6,338 nucleotides of DNA. Origin: Deltaproteobacteria bacterium. Its GTDB lineage: Bacteria; Desulfobacterota; DSM-4660; Desulfatiglandales; Desulfatiglandaceae. The notes under the pieces were generated by a model, which saw only the letters and a program-made list of their open reading frames with translations, did no database searches and was not told the DNA's origin. The DNA lies in assembly GCA_003646995.1 (NCBI GenBank), contig QMLZ01000177.1:1-6338 (forward strand), given 5' to 3'. This document shows, one piece after another, positions 1-5,962 of the stretch (position 1 is the stretch's first letter; each line of letters opens with the position of its first letter). The position numbers and the translations under genes are program-made.

Positions 1-2
1 AA

Positions 3-1910
3 GTGGCTCTTGGTCTTGCATCCGAGGATGAAGTCAAGCTAGACGACGTTATGGGCAAGGAGGCCCTGCTCACCATTGTTGGTGAGGAGGCAGACCGTTA
101 TTTCCATGGAATTATAAACCAATTCGTTCAGGTAGGAAGCAAGGGGAGATTCTTTCTCTATCAAGCCAAACTGGTTCCCTCCTTGTGGTTGCTATCACTT
201 GAGCAGGACTGCCGGATATTCCAGGATAAAACGGTTAAGGATATTATATCTACTGTACTCAAAGAGGCAGGAATCACTTCCGACCGCTTTGACTTCAGGC
301 TTCAAAATCAGTACGAAAAAATGGAGTACTGTGTCCAATACAGAGAAACAGACTTGAACTTCATATCCCGATTACTCGAAGAGCATGGCATATTCTACTT
401 CTTTGAGCACTCCCAGGACAAGCACCTGCTGGTATTCGGCGATAGCACGGTCAACTACAAACCTGTTGAGGGGGATCCAAAGGTACTGTTCCATCCTGCT
501 GACTCACGTGTCCCCGGTGAGGAGTTCGTATCCAGCTTCCACCTCGAAAGGCGAATAAGATCCGGAAAAGTAACGCTTCGGGACTTCAACTTTGAAAAAC
601 CTTCCCTAGACCTAACCTCCCAGGAACAGGCGCAGTCTGACAAAAAGCTGGAAATTTATGACTATCCTGGGGGTTATAAGGAGGGAAAGGAAGGCAAGAG
701 ATTGGCTAAACTGCGTCTAGAGAGATCACAAGCAACCAGGGACTCTGGCTTTGGACAAAGCTATTGCCCCAGGTTTGTTCCAGGCATGACCTTCCAACTT
801 ACCGACCATGACTTTGATAACCTAAACCAGGAATATCTCTTGGTTGAGGTTAACCATAGAGGTGAGCAGCCCCAGGTGCTGGAAGAAAAGGCTGAGACTG
901 ATCGACCTTTTCACTACTCAAATGCTTTCATATGCATCCCTTCCTCGGTACAGTACAGACCGTTGCAAGAGTTGAAAAGACCTCTGGTTCAAGGACTCCA
1001 GACAGCTATCGTAACAGGCCCCAAAAACGAAGAGATATACACGGACGAATACGGCAGAGTGAAGGTTCAGTTTCATTGGGACAGGGAGGGAAAACGGGAT
1101 GAAAACACTACTTGCTGGCTAAGAGTCGCGCAATTGTGGGCAGGTGCAGGATGGGGGACCGTTTTCATACCCAGAGTAGGGGATGAAGTCCTGGTGGACT
1201 TTCTGGAAGGGAATCCAAATAGACCATTGGTGGTGGGAAGTGTATACAATAAACAGAATCAACCACTTTACCCCTTGCCGGATGAAAAGACCAAATCCAC
1301 CATCAAGACCAAGAGCTATCCAAATGATCCTGGTTTCAACGAGTTCCGCTTTGAAGACAAGAAGGGGGAAGAAGAGATATTTATTCATGCAGAGAAGGAC
1401 ATGAATAACATCGTTAAAAATGACATGAGTATATCCGTTGGAAACAATCAAACGACGAGCGTGAGAAAAGACAGGAGTGCTACTATCAAGGAAGGGAATG
1501 ATACGCTCACCATAACTCAAGGGACTCGCACTGTTACGGTTAAAGGCAACACCAGCCTCACGGTCCAAGCTGGAAACAGATCAGTGGATGTTACAGGAGG
1601 TGATTATTCTCTTAATGTCAATGGAGGGGGTATAAAAGGTACTGCGAGCGGAGGCGGCGTGGAAATGACAGGGATAGGCGGCACTGGAGTAAAATTGACT
1701 GGAACACCTTCCTTCGAAGCCAATGGTGCAGCCACCGCCAAAATTCTTTCACCAGTCGTTGAAATAGGAAACAATATAATAAGAATATCGGGTGTCATGA
1801 TTCAGCTCTCAGCAGGTGGAAGCACCCTTACCATAGACCCCTCGGGAATAACCATGAGCACAAGCGGTATTATTACTGAAACAGCTGCTATCATTAAACA
1901 CAACGTTTAG
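3..1910 (+). CDS. vgrG: VgrG, type VI secretion spike protein (5'-truncated by window edge)
   Basis: This is the trimeric T6SS spike that sits on the Hcp tube, is fired into target cells and carries effectors. Numbering the visible residues from base 3, residues 1 to about 330 match the gp27-like base (for example YCVQYRETDLNFISRLLEEH around 109-128, and the KRLAKLRLER helix). Residues 339-416 form the gp5-type OB fold, with YTDEYGRVKVQFHWD and then GWGTVFIPRVGDEVLVDF at about 383-400, followed by EGNPNRPLVVGSVYN. From about 455 to 545 come short valine/isoleucine-alternating strand repeats of the gp5 needle beta-helix. A glycine-rich stretch and a final strand-rich tail follow. The GTG at base 3 is not a convincing start: VgrG proteins usually have a few dozen residues before the segment resembling SEDEVKLDDVMGKEALLTI, so the true start lies left of the window. 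In Agrobacterium the VgrG C-terminus sets adaptor and cargo specificity, and this tail probably does the same for the genes that follow. No fused C-terminal toxin domain is visible. Confidence 0.96.
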   Translation: MALGLASEDEVKLDDVMGKEALLTIVGEEADRYFHGIINQFVQVGSKGRFFLYQAKLVPSLWLLSLEQDCRIFQDKTVKDIISTVLKEAGITSDRFDFRLQNQYEKMEYCVQYRETDLNFISRLLEEHGIFYFFEHSQDKHLLVFGDSTVNYKPVEGDPKVLFHPADSRVPGEEFVSSFHLERRIRSGKVTLRDFNFEKPSLDLTSQEQAQSDKKLEIYDYPGGYKEGKEGKRLAKLRLERSQATRDSGFGQSYCPRFVPGMTFQLTDHDFDNLNQEYLLVEVNHRGEQPQVLEEKAETDRPFHYSNAFICIPSSVQYRPLQELKRPLVQGLQTAIVTGPKNEEIYTDEYGRVKVQFHWDREGKRDENTTCWLRVAQLWAGAGWGTVFIPRVGDEVLVDFLEGNPNRPLVVGSVYNKQNQPLYPLPDEKTKSTIKTKSYPNDPGFNEFRFEDKKGEEEIFIHAEKDMNNIVKNDMSISVGNNQTTSVRKDRSATIKEGNDTLTITQGTRTVTVKGNTSLTVQAGNRSVDVTGGDYSLNVNGGGIKGTASGGGVEMTGIGGTGVKLTGTPSFEANGAATAKILSPVVEIGNNIIRISGVMIQLSAGGSTLTIDPSGITMSTSGIITETAAIIKHNV

Positions 1911-1919
1911 AAAAAACAT

Positions 1920-1924
1920 GGGGG
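1920..1924 (+). promoter_or_regulatory. Ribosome binding site for the beta-helix protein gene
   Basis: A run of five G lies seven bases before the ATG at 1932 and just after the vgrG stop. It supports initiation at 1932, or at the adjacent in-frame ATG at 1935. The ATG at 1918 in another frame closes after five codons and can be ignored. Confidence 0.6.
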
Positions 1925-1931
1925 TAAAACA

Positions 1932-2354
1932 ATGATGCCAAAAACCAAATCCAATGTCTTGAACCTTGCCACTACAGAGCGCATGGCGATGGTAGGTGGT
2001 CGGGAACTCCTGATCGAATCCAACTGTGATTCTAACATCATCAGAATCATCGAGCCAGAGGGCACAGCAAGCCTTACTATTCTCATCACCAAAAAAGGCC
2101 CGATTGTTCAATTGACAGGAAAGAGTTTAATGATCGAAGCGGAAGGTGATATCTCTCTTGAAGCCGAGAAGATCTCTTTACATAGCAGAAAAACCACAAC
2201 AATTAGTTCAGAAACCGATCTGAGCTTTAAGGCAAAAGGGACAATAGATAGCAAAGCGTCCGAGCATTCCATTTGCTCAGAGCTGGGCGATGTTAAGGTT
2301 AAGGCAAATGATGACGTTAAACTGAATGGCGAAAGGATCAAGCTAAACTGTTAG
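1932..2354 (+). CDS. Short gp5/VgrG-needle-like beta-helix protein of the T6SS island
   Basis: A 140-residue protein. Residues 1-45 hold a short basic leader and a strand-rich segment. From about 46 the chain is a run of short alternating strands: SLTILITKKGPIVQLTG (47-63), then repeats of roughly 8-10 residues such as LMIEAEGDISLEAEKISLHS (66-85), and an ending KVKANDDVKLNGERIKLNC (122-140). This alternation resembles the needle repeats of VgrG and gp5 and the C-terminal part of DUF3540-type proteins found beside VgrG and DUF2169 genes. It lacks the OB fold, so it is not a second VgrG. It starts 21 bases after the vgrG stop behind a good ribosome site. A likely role is a spike accessory or needle extension that helps join VgrG to the PAAR-like tip or cargo; this is inference. 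The last residue is cysteine. There is no signal peptide or membrane segment, so it is probably cytoplasmic until fired. Confidence 0.85.
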   Translation: MMPKTKSNVLNLATTERMAMVGGRELLIESNCDSNIIRIIEPEGTASLTILITKKGPIVQLTGKSLMIEAEGDISLEAEKISLHSRKTTTISSETDLSFKAKGTIDSKASEHSICSELGDVKVKANDDVKLNGERIKLNC

Positions 2355-2368
2355 TCGGCGAACCAATT

Positions 2369-2713
2369 ATGCTGGATCAGATTCGAGACATATGGGCGGT
2401 TCTATTTCTGGAAGATCAATTGGGAAAACTGCGCGAAGAACACTTGCGGCGGTGCATTGAAGGACCGCAACCAGATGAATCCTTTTTGCAAACCGGGGAG
2501 GAGCGAATTATCCAGGATGTAAAAAATGAATTCTACAATGAAAAAATGAGAGATGTGGTCAAACCTGATGATGCTCAATCTTTATCCGACGAAGAGGACT
2601 ATGAAAAAAGATCACAAAAACTTATGGAAGCTGCCATCTTAATGACCCATAAGAAATTACTTTCTATACCCTATGTAGGAGACCCAAACTACAAGAAACA
2701 TGGAACTGATTAA
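2369..2713 (+). CDS. Small charged helical protein of unknown function in the T6SS island
   Basis: I do not recognise this family. The 114-residue product is strongly charged and looks alpha-helical. A first amphipathic stretch covers residues 1-31 (LFLEDQLGKLREEHLRRCIE). A second helix-like part runs from about 44 to 62, an acidic linker DDAQSLSDEEDYEK from 67 to 80, and a third helix from about 79 to 98 ending in a YVGDPNY turn. There is no signal peptide or membrane segment. The ATG at 2369 follows the previous stop by 14 bases with no obvious Shine-Dalgarno sequence, and the gene overlaps the next one by 14 bases, so translational coupling with its neighbours is likely. Position between a spike-associated protein and a DUF2169 adaptor suggests an adaptor partner, chaperone or structural accessory. 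An immunity role is possible but unsupported. That it is a real gene rests on its uninterrupted frame, tight packing and plausible composition. Confidence 0.75.
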   Translation: MLDQIRDIWAVLFLEDQLGKLREEHLRRCIEGPQPDESFLQTGEERIIQDVKNEFYNEKMRDVVKPDDAQSLSDEEDYEKRSQKLMEAAILMTHKKLLSIPYVGDPNYKKHGTD

Positions 2714-3656
2714 CAAGACAGGAATACCTGCCAAGCTTCTTACAGGCTCCATGAGCGAGGCTGAAATGCTGGGGATTGTAGCCTCCAAGGCTACCTATGT
2801 GTTGGAGCAGGGCTCGTTGCATCTTGTAGAAGAAACAGATGCCTGGCCCATATTTGACCAACCATTCGTTTTTCAGGGACATACTTTTGTTACAGACCTT
2901 GATTTTAGAAAGGAAGGGATTGACATTTTGGTTTTTGGCAACGCCATGGCGCCTGATGCATCTCCAGTGCAAAAGATGTCGATGACAATTTCTAGCGGAA
3001 AACTCCATTATGAGATTGTAGTATTTGGTGACAGGGTATGGGAAAAACACAGGGGCAAGTTGATCCCCTCTGAACCGATACCATTTGTTAAAATGCCCCT
3101 TTCCAATGATAGGGCCTATGGTGGAGTTTCCATTTGGGAGGGCCTGGAGCTAGCCCACGAAATAAATCCTGATGGAAAAGGTTTCTACATGTCAAAACAA
3201 GAAGCCGAAAGAAGCCCACTTCCCAATCTGGAAAGACCCGGACAATTGATACAGTCATGGGAGGACAGACCAAAGCCCGCTTGTCTGTTAAAGCCAAAAG
3301 GCCTGTTTCTAGATCCAAATATAACCGAGGACAGCGTGGGCGACGAACTTCCCAAGATGTTCACTTCCTTTTTCAGCAATGCTGTTCCTGAGCTGGTAGT
3401 AAGGAAACAAGATTTGGGCAACACAATTGAATTGAGGGGTTTCTCAGCTGACGGTGATTTAGTGTTCCCAATGCCATCGACGGAGGGGCCCTTGGTGGAA
3501 GTTAGGGTGGGGAATCTTGAAAGCGTCTTCCCGTCTGAGCTGTCCTGCTTAATCATGCTTGTAGAAGAAAGGGTATTAATCGCCACATATCTTTGTCTAT
3601 TCCGGTACCTGTTTAGACCGCAGGAACAGAGAGAGGCGAAGATATTTTGGCATTAG
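2700..3656 (+). CDS. DUF2169-family T6SS adaptor, short form
   Basis: A 318-residue DUF2169 protein. The start MELINKTGIPAKLLTG is the usual family opening (about MxLxNxTPFPA), which fixes the ATG at 2700 even though the nearest AGGAG (2677-2681) is 18 bases away. The start lies inside the preceding gene, a 14-base overlap that suggests coupled translation. Family motifs in order: GIDILVFGNAMAP (73-85), VVFGDRVWE (107-115), MPLSNDRAYGG (132-142), NPDGKGFY (156-163) and PLPNLERPGQ (173-182). The C-terminal half (about 215-318) carries the second, more variable strand domain and ends in FRYLFRPQEQREAKIFWH. In Agrobacterium tumefaciens a DUF2169 protein is the adaptor needed to deliver a PAAR-like effector with its cognate VgrG. 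By analogy this protein probably docks the last gene's product, or an effector encoded elsewhere, onto the spike. It is cytoplasmic, with no signal peptide. Confidence 0.93.
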   Translation: MELINKTGIPAKLLTGSMSEAEMLGIVASKATYVLEQGSLHLVEETDAWPIFDQPFVFQGHTFVTDLDFRKEGIDILVFGNAMAPDASPVQKMSMTISSGKLHYEIVVFGDRVWEKHRGKLIPSEPIPFVKMPLSNDRAYGGVSIWEGLELAHEINPDGKGFYMSKQEAERSPLPNLERPGQLIQSWEDRPKPACLLKPKGLFLDPNITEDSVGDELPKMFTSFFSNAVPELVVRKQDLGNTIELRGFSADGDLVFPMPSTEGPLVEVRVGNLESVFPSELSCLIMLVEERVLIATYLCLFRYLFRPQEQREAKIFWH

Positions 3657-3673
3657 CCTAGCGCGAAAACATC

Positions 3674-3677
3674 AAGG
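3674..3677 (+). promoter_or_regulatory. Weak ribosome binding site for the second DUF2169 gene
   Basis: AAGG lies ten bases before the ATG at 3688, inside the 31-base gap between the two DUF2169 genes. This is the longest intergenic gap in the run. I see no convincing promoter or terminator in it, so the second gene most likely shares the upstream transcript. Confidence 0.4.
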
Positions 3678-3687
3678 TTACGTAACT

Positions 3688-4977
3688 ATGAATGAAACAG
3701 TAAAAAGAAATATTCCAAAGCCCGTGCCTTTTACAGAGGTATCTTATCCAGAAATAGAATCCTATAAAGTTACGCGACAGCCCAGCACAATGCGGGTCGT
3801 GGAGACAGATTTGTCGGGGAAGCAGGAAATTGCCATCATATTTAAGCGCACTTACACATTTACGCATGCCAAAACCTGTATCCCCGCAGACGAACAGGCC
3901 CCAATAAACGAGGATGCTGTCACCCATGAGGAAATATCGCCAGAGGTAAGCCCATCATTTAAATTTTTATCTGAGCTCGTTCCTTTTAAGACTGGAACTG
4001 ATTTGGTGGTTCAGGCCAGCGCCATGAGCAGGAATCCAGTAACACAAATGGAAGTGTCTGTACAGGTTAATAAACACCTCCAGCAAGCCATAGTCTATGG
4101 TGATAGGCATTGTGATTTCGTTGGAGCTAAACTTGTCTTTACCCCACCTGCACCTTTCACTGAACTACCGCTGCGTTACGAGAATGCATATGGAGGAAGA
4201 GACACCTCATTTGAAAAAGGAGTGATTGAAGAGCTAGAAAAAATGGCTGATAAGGATGAACTCCGTAAGGTCAGGCCTGCTGCTGAGGCTGTTTTTGGCG
4301 GCTACAACCCTTTGGCTTATCCTCGTAATAGATTTGGCAAGGGGTATATCCTGGAGGATCGCCAGGAAAAGATAGAAGGCCGAGCACTCCCTAACATCGA
4401 AAGACCCGGCGATACGCTGGATCCAGAACGCATACGATTGGATAATCCATTAAACTGGTACAGGCAGCCGGTACCAGTAGGGTTCGACTATTTGGACCCA
4501 GGAACCTTTCCACGCTCTGCAATGCTCGGCTTGCCGCCTCCTGTAGCCAATAACGCTCCCGTTCCCAGAGAAGTCTCTATTGGACTGATTCCCGAGGACT
4601 ATTGCAAGGGCAACATGTTTGCAACCAAGCCGGAAAATTGGGCGGACCTAATTCATCCCATGGCTACAAGAAGTGCCTCCTTGGGTTTATGGCTACCGTT
4701 TCTCAGGGGGAATGAAACAATAGTTCTTTCCAATATGGATTTGGAGCATTCGCAGTATCTAGTCAGCCTCCCCGGGGAAAGGCCCGAATTTAACGTGCCC
4801 ACTTTACCTCCCAAGGCCCAAGACATAAACGCTGAACTGTTTCTGGTTCACGTATCTATGGTAGAAAAAAAACTGTACCTGGTTTGGGTCGGCCGCTTTC
4901 CCCGGGAAAAGACATTCACGCCAAAGGACTTGCTAGAGCTTGAAGACCAAGTGTCAGTGAAAATGAAAGGAGTTTAA
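3688..4977 (+). CDS. DUF2169-family T6SS adaptor, long form
   Basis: A 429-residue second DUF2169 protein. An N-terminal extension of about 45 residues (rich in basic residues and proline) precedes the family core, which begins near EIAIIFKRTYTF (47-58). Motifs: PFKTGTDLVVQ (99-109), VYGDR (136-140), PLRYENAYGGRD (161-172), YPRNRFGKGY (211-220) and ALPNIERPGD (233-242). These line up one for one with the motifs of the preceding paralogue. Between 173 and 210 it has a charged helical insert (FEKGVIEELEKMADKDELRK). The later segment QPVPVGFDYLDPGTFPR (260-276) marks the long form of the family. The C-terminus, about 380-429, is strand-rich (AELFLVHVSMVEKKLYLVWVGRF) with a short acidic helix. 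The ATG at 3688 is the first usable start. The stop is four bases before the next gene, and that gene's ribosome site lies inside this coding sequence. Its likely role is to load a PAAR-like protein or effector onto VgrG. Confidence 0.93.
   Translation: MNETVKRNIPKPVPFTEVSYPEIESYKVTRQPSTMRVVETDLSGKQEIAIIFKRTYTFTHAKTCIPADEQAPINEDAVTHEEISPEVSPSFKFLSELVPFKTGTDLVVQASAMSRNPVTQMEVSVQVNKHLQQAIVYGDRHCDFVGAKLVFTPPAPFTELPLRYENAYGGRDTSFEKGVIEELEKMADKDELRKVRPAAEAVFGGYNPLAYPRNRFGKGYILEDRQEKIEGRALPNIERPGDTLDPERIRLDNPLNWYRQPVPVGFDYLDPGTFPRSAMLGLPPPVANNAPVPREVSIGLIPEDYCKGNMFATKPENWADLIHPMATRSASLGLWLPFLRGNETIVLSNMDLEHSQYLVSLPGERPEFNVPTLPPKAQDINAELFLVHVSMVEKKLYLVWVGRFPREKTFTPKDLLELEDQVSVKMKGV
4966..4972 (+). 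promoter_or_regulatory. Strong ribosome binding site for the PAAR-like gene
   Basis: AAAGGAG sits nine bases upstream of the ATG at 4982 and lies within the last codons of the preceding gene. It is the best Shine-Dalgarno match in the operon and fixes the start of the last gene. Confidence 0.7.
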
Positions 4978-4981
4978 GCTA

Positions 4982-5884
4982 ATGCCAGCACGAGTTGCCA
5001 AATACCCCCCTATTGTGGGCGTCGGTATGGATTATCACTCTGTGGCTCCTCCTAGCGTACCACCTCCACCCCCTGCCCCACCAAACCCGGCAATTATCCC
5101 GGTCTACCCCTGGATAGTTCAGGTTTCAACCCAGATTGCTGGCTTTGCACTGACTGGAAAATGGTCATGGCACAGAGTTACTGTTGAGGGTGTGGGCAAC
5201 ATCTTGTGGGGACACGACTGGGGCATGGGGCAAGCCCATGTACCGGTTCCTCCGGTACTTGCTTCGCCTTCAATTGTGATGAGGGTCTTGGGTTCATCCA
5301 CAAAGTATTGGCTTCCCACCTTTTCGGTCAGAGAACCTGTGGACGGCTCAGTACCAGGAGGGGACACCCCAATGGCGGTCTCCACTCCCGCATGGATCAC
5401 CTCCACACAAAACTGCCAGGACATCAGCGGATGGCCGTTTGTGGGACCAACCACATTCTGCTTTCAGATGGTCAGTTCAAAGCACGTTGCCTTTACTTTT
5501 GCTGACCTGGGCGCAGGTGCTATAGGAATGGCAGGAGATGCAGTAGGAGCCCTTGTGGGAAGAGCAATCGGCGGGGCACCCAAAATGCAGGACGTGATTG
5601 CAGGGGCTGCCGCAGGCGCATTAATAGGCCAATTGATGGCTCGGCTACCCCCGCCACCTGGCGGAACTTCTCTTTGGCAGGGCCTTCTTGGAGGAGCGGC
5701 AATGCTTGGCCTTGGTGACGCAGGTGGTGGCACTGGAAATGCTGTTGCTGCGCTGGTTGCCCCGTTTATATCGCAAGGGGCAGGCTCTGCCTCCAACAGA
5801 GTGGCTTCAGGCCCCACTTATCAACGAGGGCTGGATGGTCCGACTGTGGATTCAAGAACAGGTCGGCCTGTATCTGAAGACTAG
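4982..5884 (+). CDS. PAAR-like, glycine-zipper-containing T6SS tip or cargo protein
   Basis: A 300-residue protein closing the operon. Residues 1-20 (MPARVAKYPPIVGVGMDYHS) resemble the opening of PAAR-like proteins that cap VgrG spikes (MPxxARxxDxxxGVD-like). A proline-rich run follows at 23-36. Residues about 45-170 form a strand- and glycine-rich part with GHDWGMGQAHVPVPP (77-91) and MRVLGSSTKYW (100-110), which I read as PAAR-like or Rhs-N-terminal-like by pattern only. From about 173 come glycine/alanine-rich segments with small-residue spacing: 174-199, 205-222 (VIAGAAAGALIGQLMARL) and 231-264. These could be membrane-inserting glycine zippers. The tail ends VDSRTGRPVSED without a recognisable enzymatic toxin domain. 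Sitting directly behind two DUF2169 adaptors, it is the best candidate for their client. It may be a spike tip only, a pore-forming or membrane-targeting cargo, or a shortened remnant of a longer PAAR-toxin or Rhs-type protein. The gene call is secure; the function is moderately supported. Confidence 0.85.
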   Translation: MPARVAKYPPIVGVGMDYHSVAPPSVPPPPPAPPNPAIIPVYPWIVQVSTQIAGFALTGKWSWHRVTVEGVGNILWGHDWGMGQAHVPVPPVLASPSIVMRVLGSSTKYWLPTFSVREPVDGSVPGGDTPMAVSTPAWITSTQNCQDISGWPFVGPTTFCFQMVSSKHVAFTFADLGAGAIGMAGDAVGALVGRAIGGAPKMQDVIAGAAAGALIGQLMARLPPPPGGTSLWQGLLGGAAMLGLGDAGGGTGNAVAALVAPFISQGAGSASNRVASGPTYQRGLDGPTVDSRTGRPVSED

Positions 5885-5962
5885 GTCGGGTATTTACCCT
5901 TAGATAATATTTGGCAGCCATGGATTGGTCCCTGGAAAAGTGGCATAAAATTACTCAGGTAA
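5885..5962. other. Convergent intergenic gap with two weak inverted repeats
   Basis: This gap separates the end of the plus-strand operon from the stop codon of the minus-strand gene. It contains GGGT/ACCC arms around ATTT at 5888-5899. AATTAC (5949-5954) can pair with GTAATT (5959-5964) around a four-base loop, reaching into the minus-strand stop codon. Either could be a weak bidirectional terminator, but neither has a strong GC stem followed by a U tract. Reading on past the TAG at 5882-5884 in the same frame gives 25 more open codons before TAA at 5960-5962. Confidence 0.35.

Noticed and set aside
3..5. GTG as the start codon of vgrG
   Set aside because: It lies at the window edge, and the protein begins mid-domain compared with normal VgrG N-termini, so the GTG most likely encodes an internal valine.
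1119..1568. 149-codon open frame on the minus strand inside vgrG
   Set aside because: It lies fully opposite the well-matched OB-fold and needle region of VgrG and has no domain-like sequence; it is an antisense shadow.
3185..3586. 133-codon minus-strand open frame inside the short DUF2169 gene
   Set aside because: It is opposite a clear DUF2169 coding sequence and has a low-complexity serine-rich composition typical of an antisense shadow.
5464..5817. 117-codon minus-strand frame rich in alanine and proline
   Set aside because: Its composition is the direct antisense product of the glycine/alanine-rich segment of the PAAR-like gene, with no independent support.
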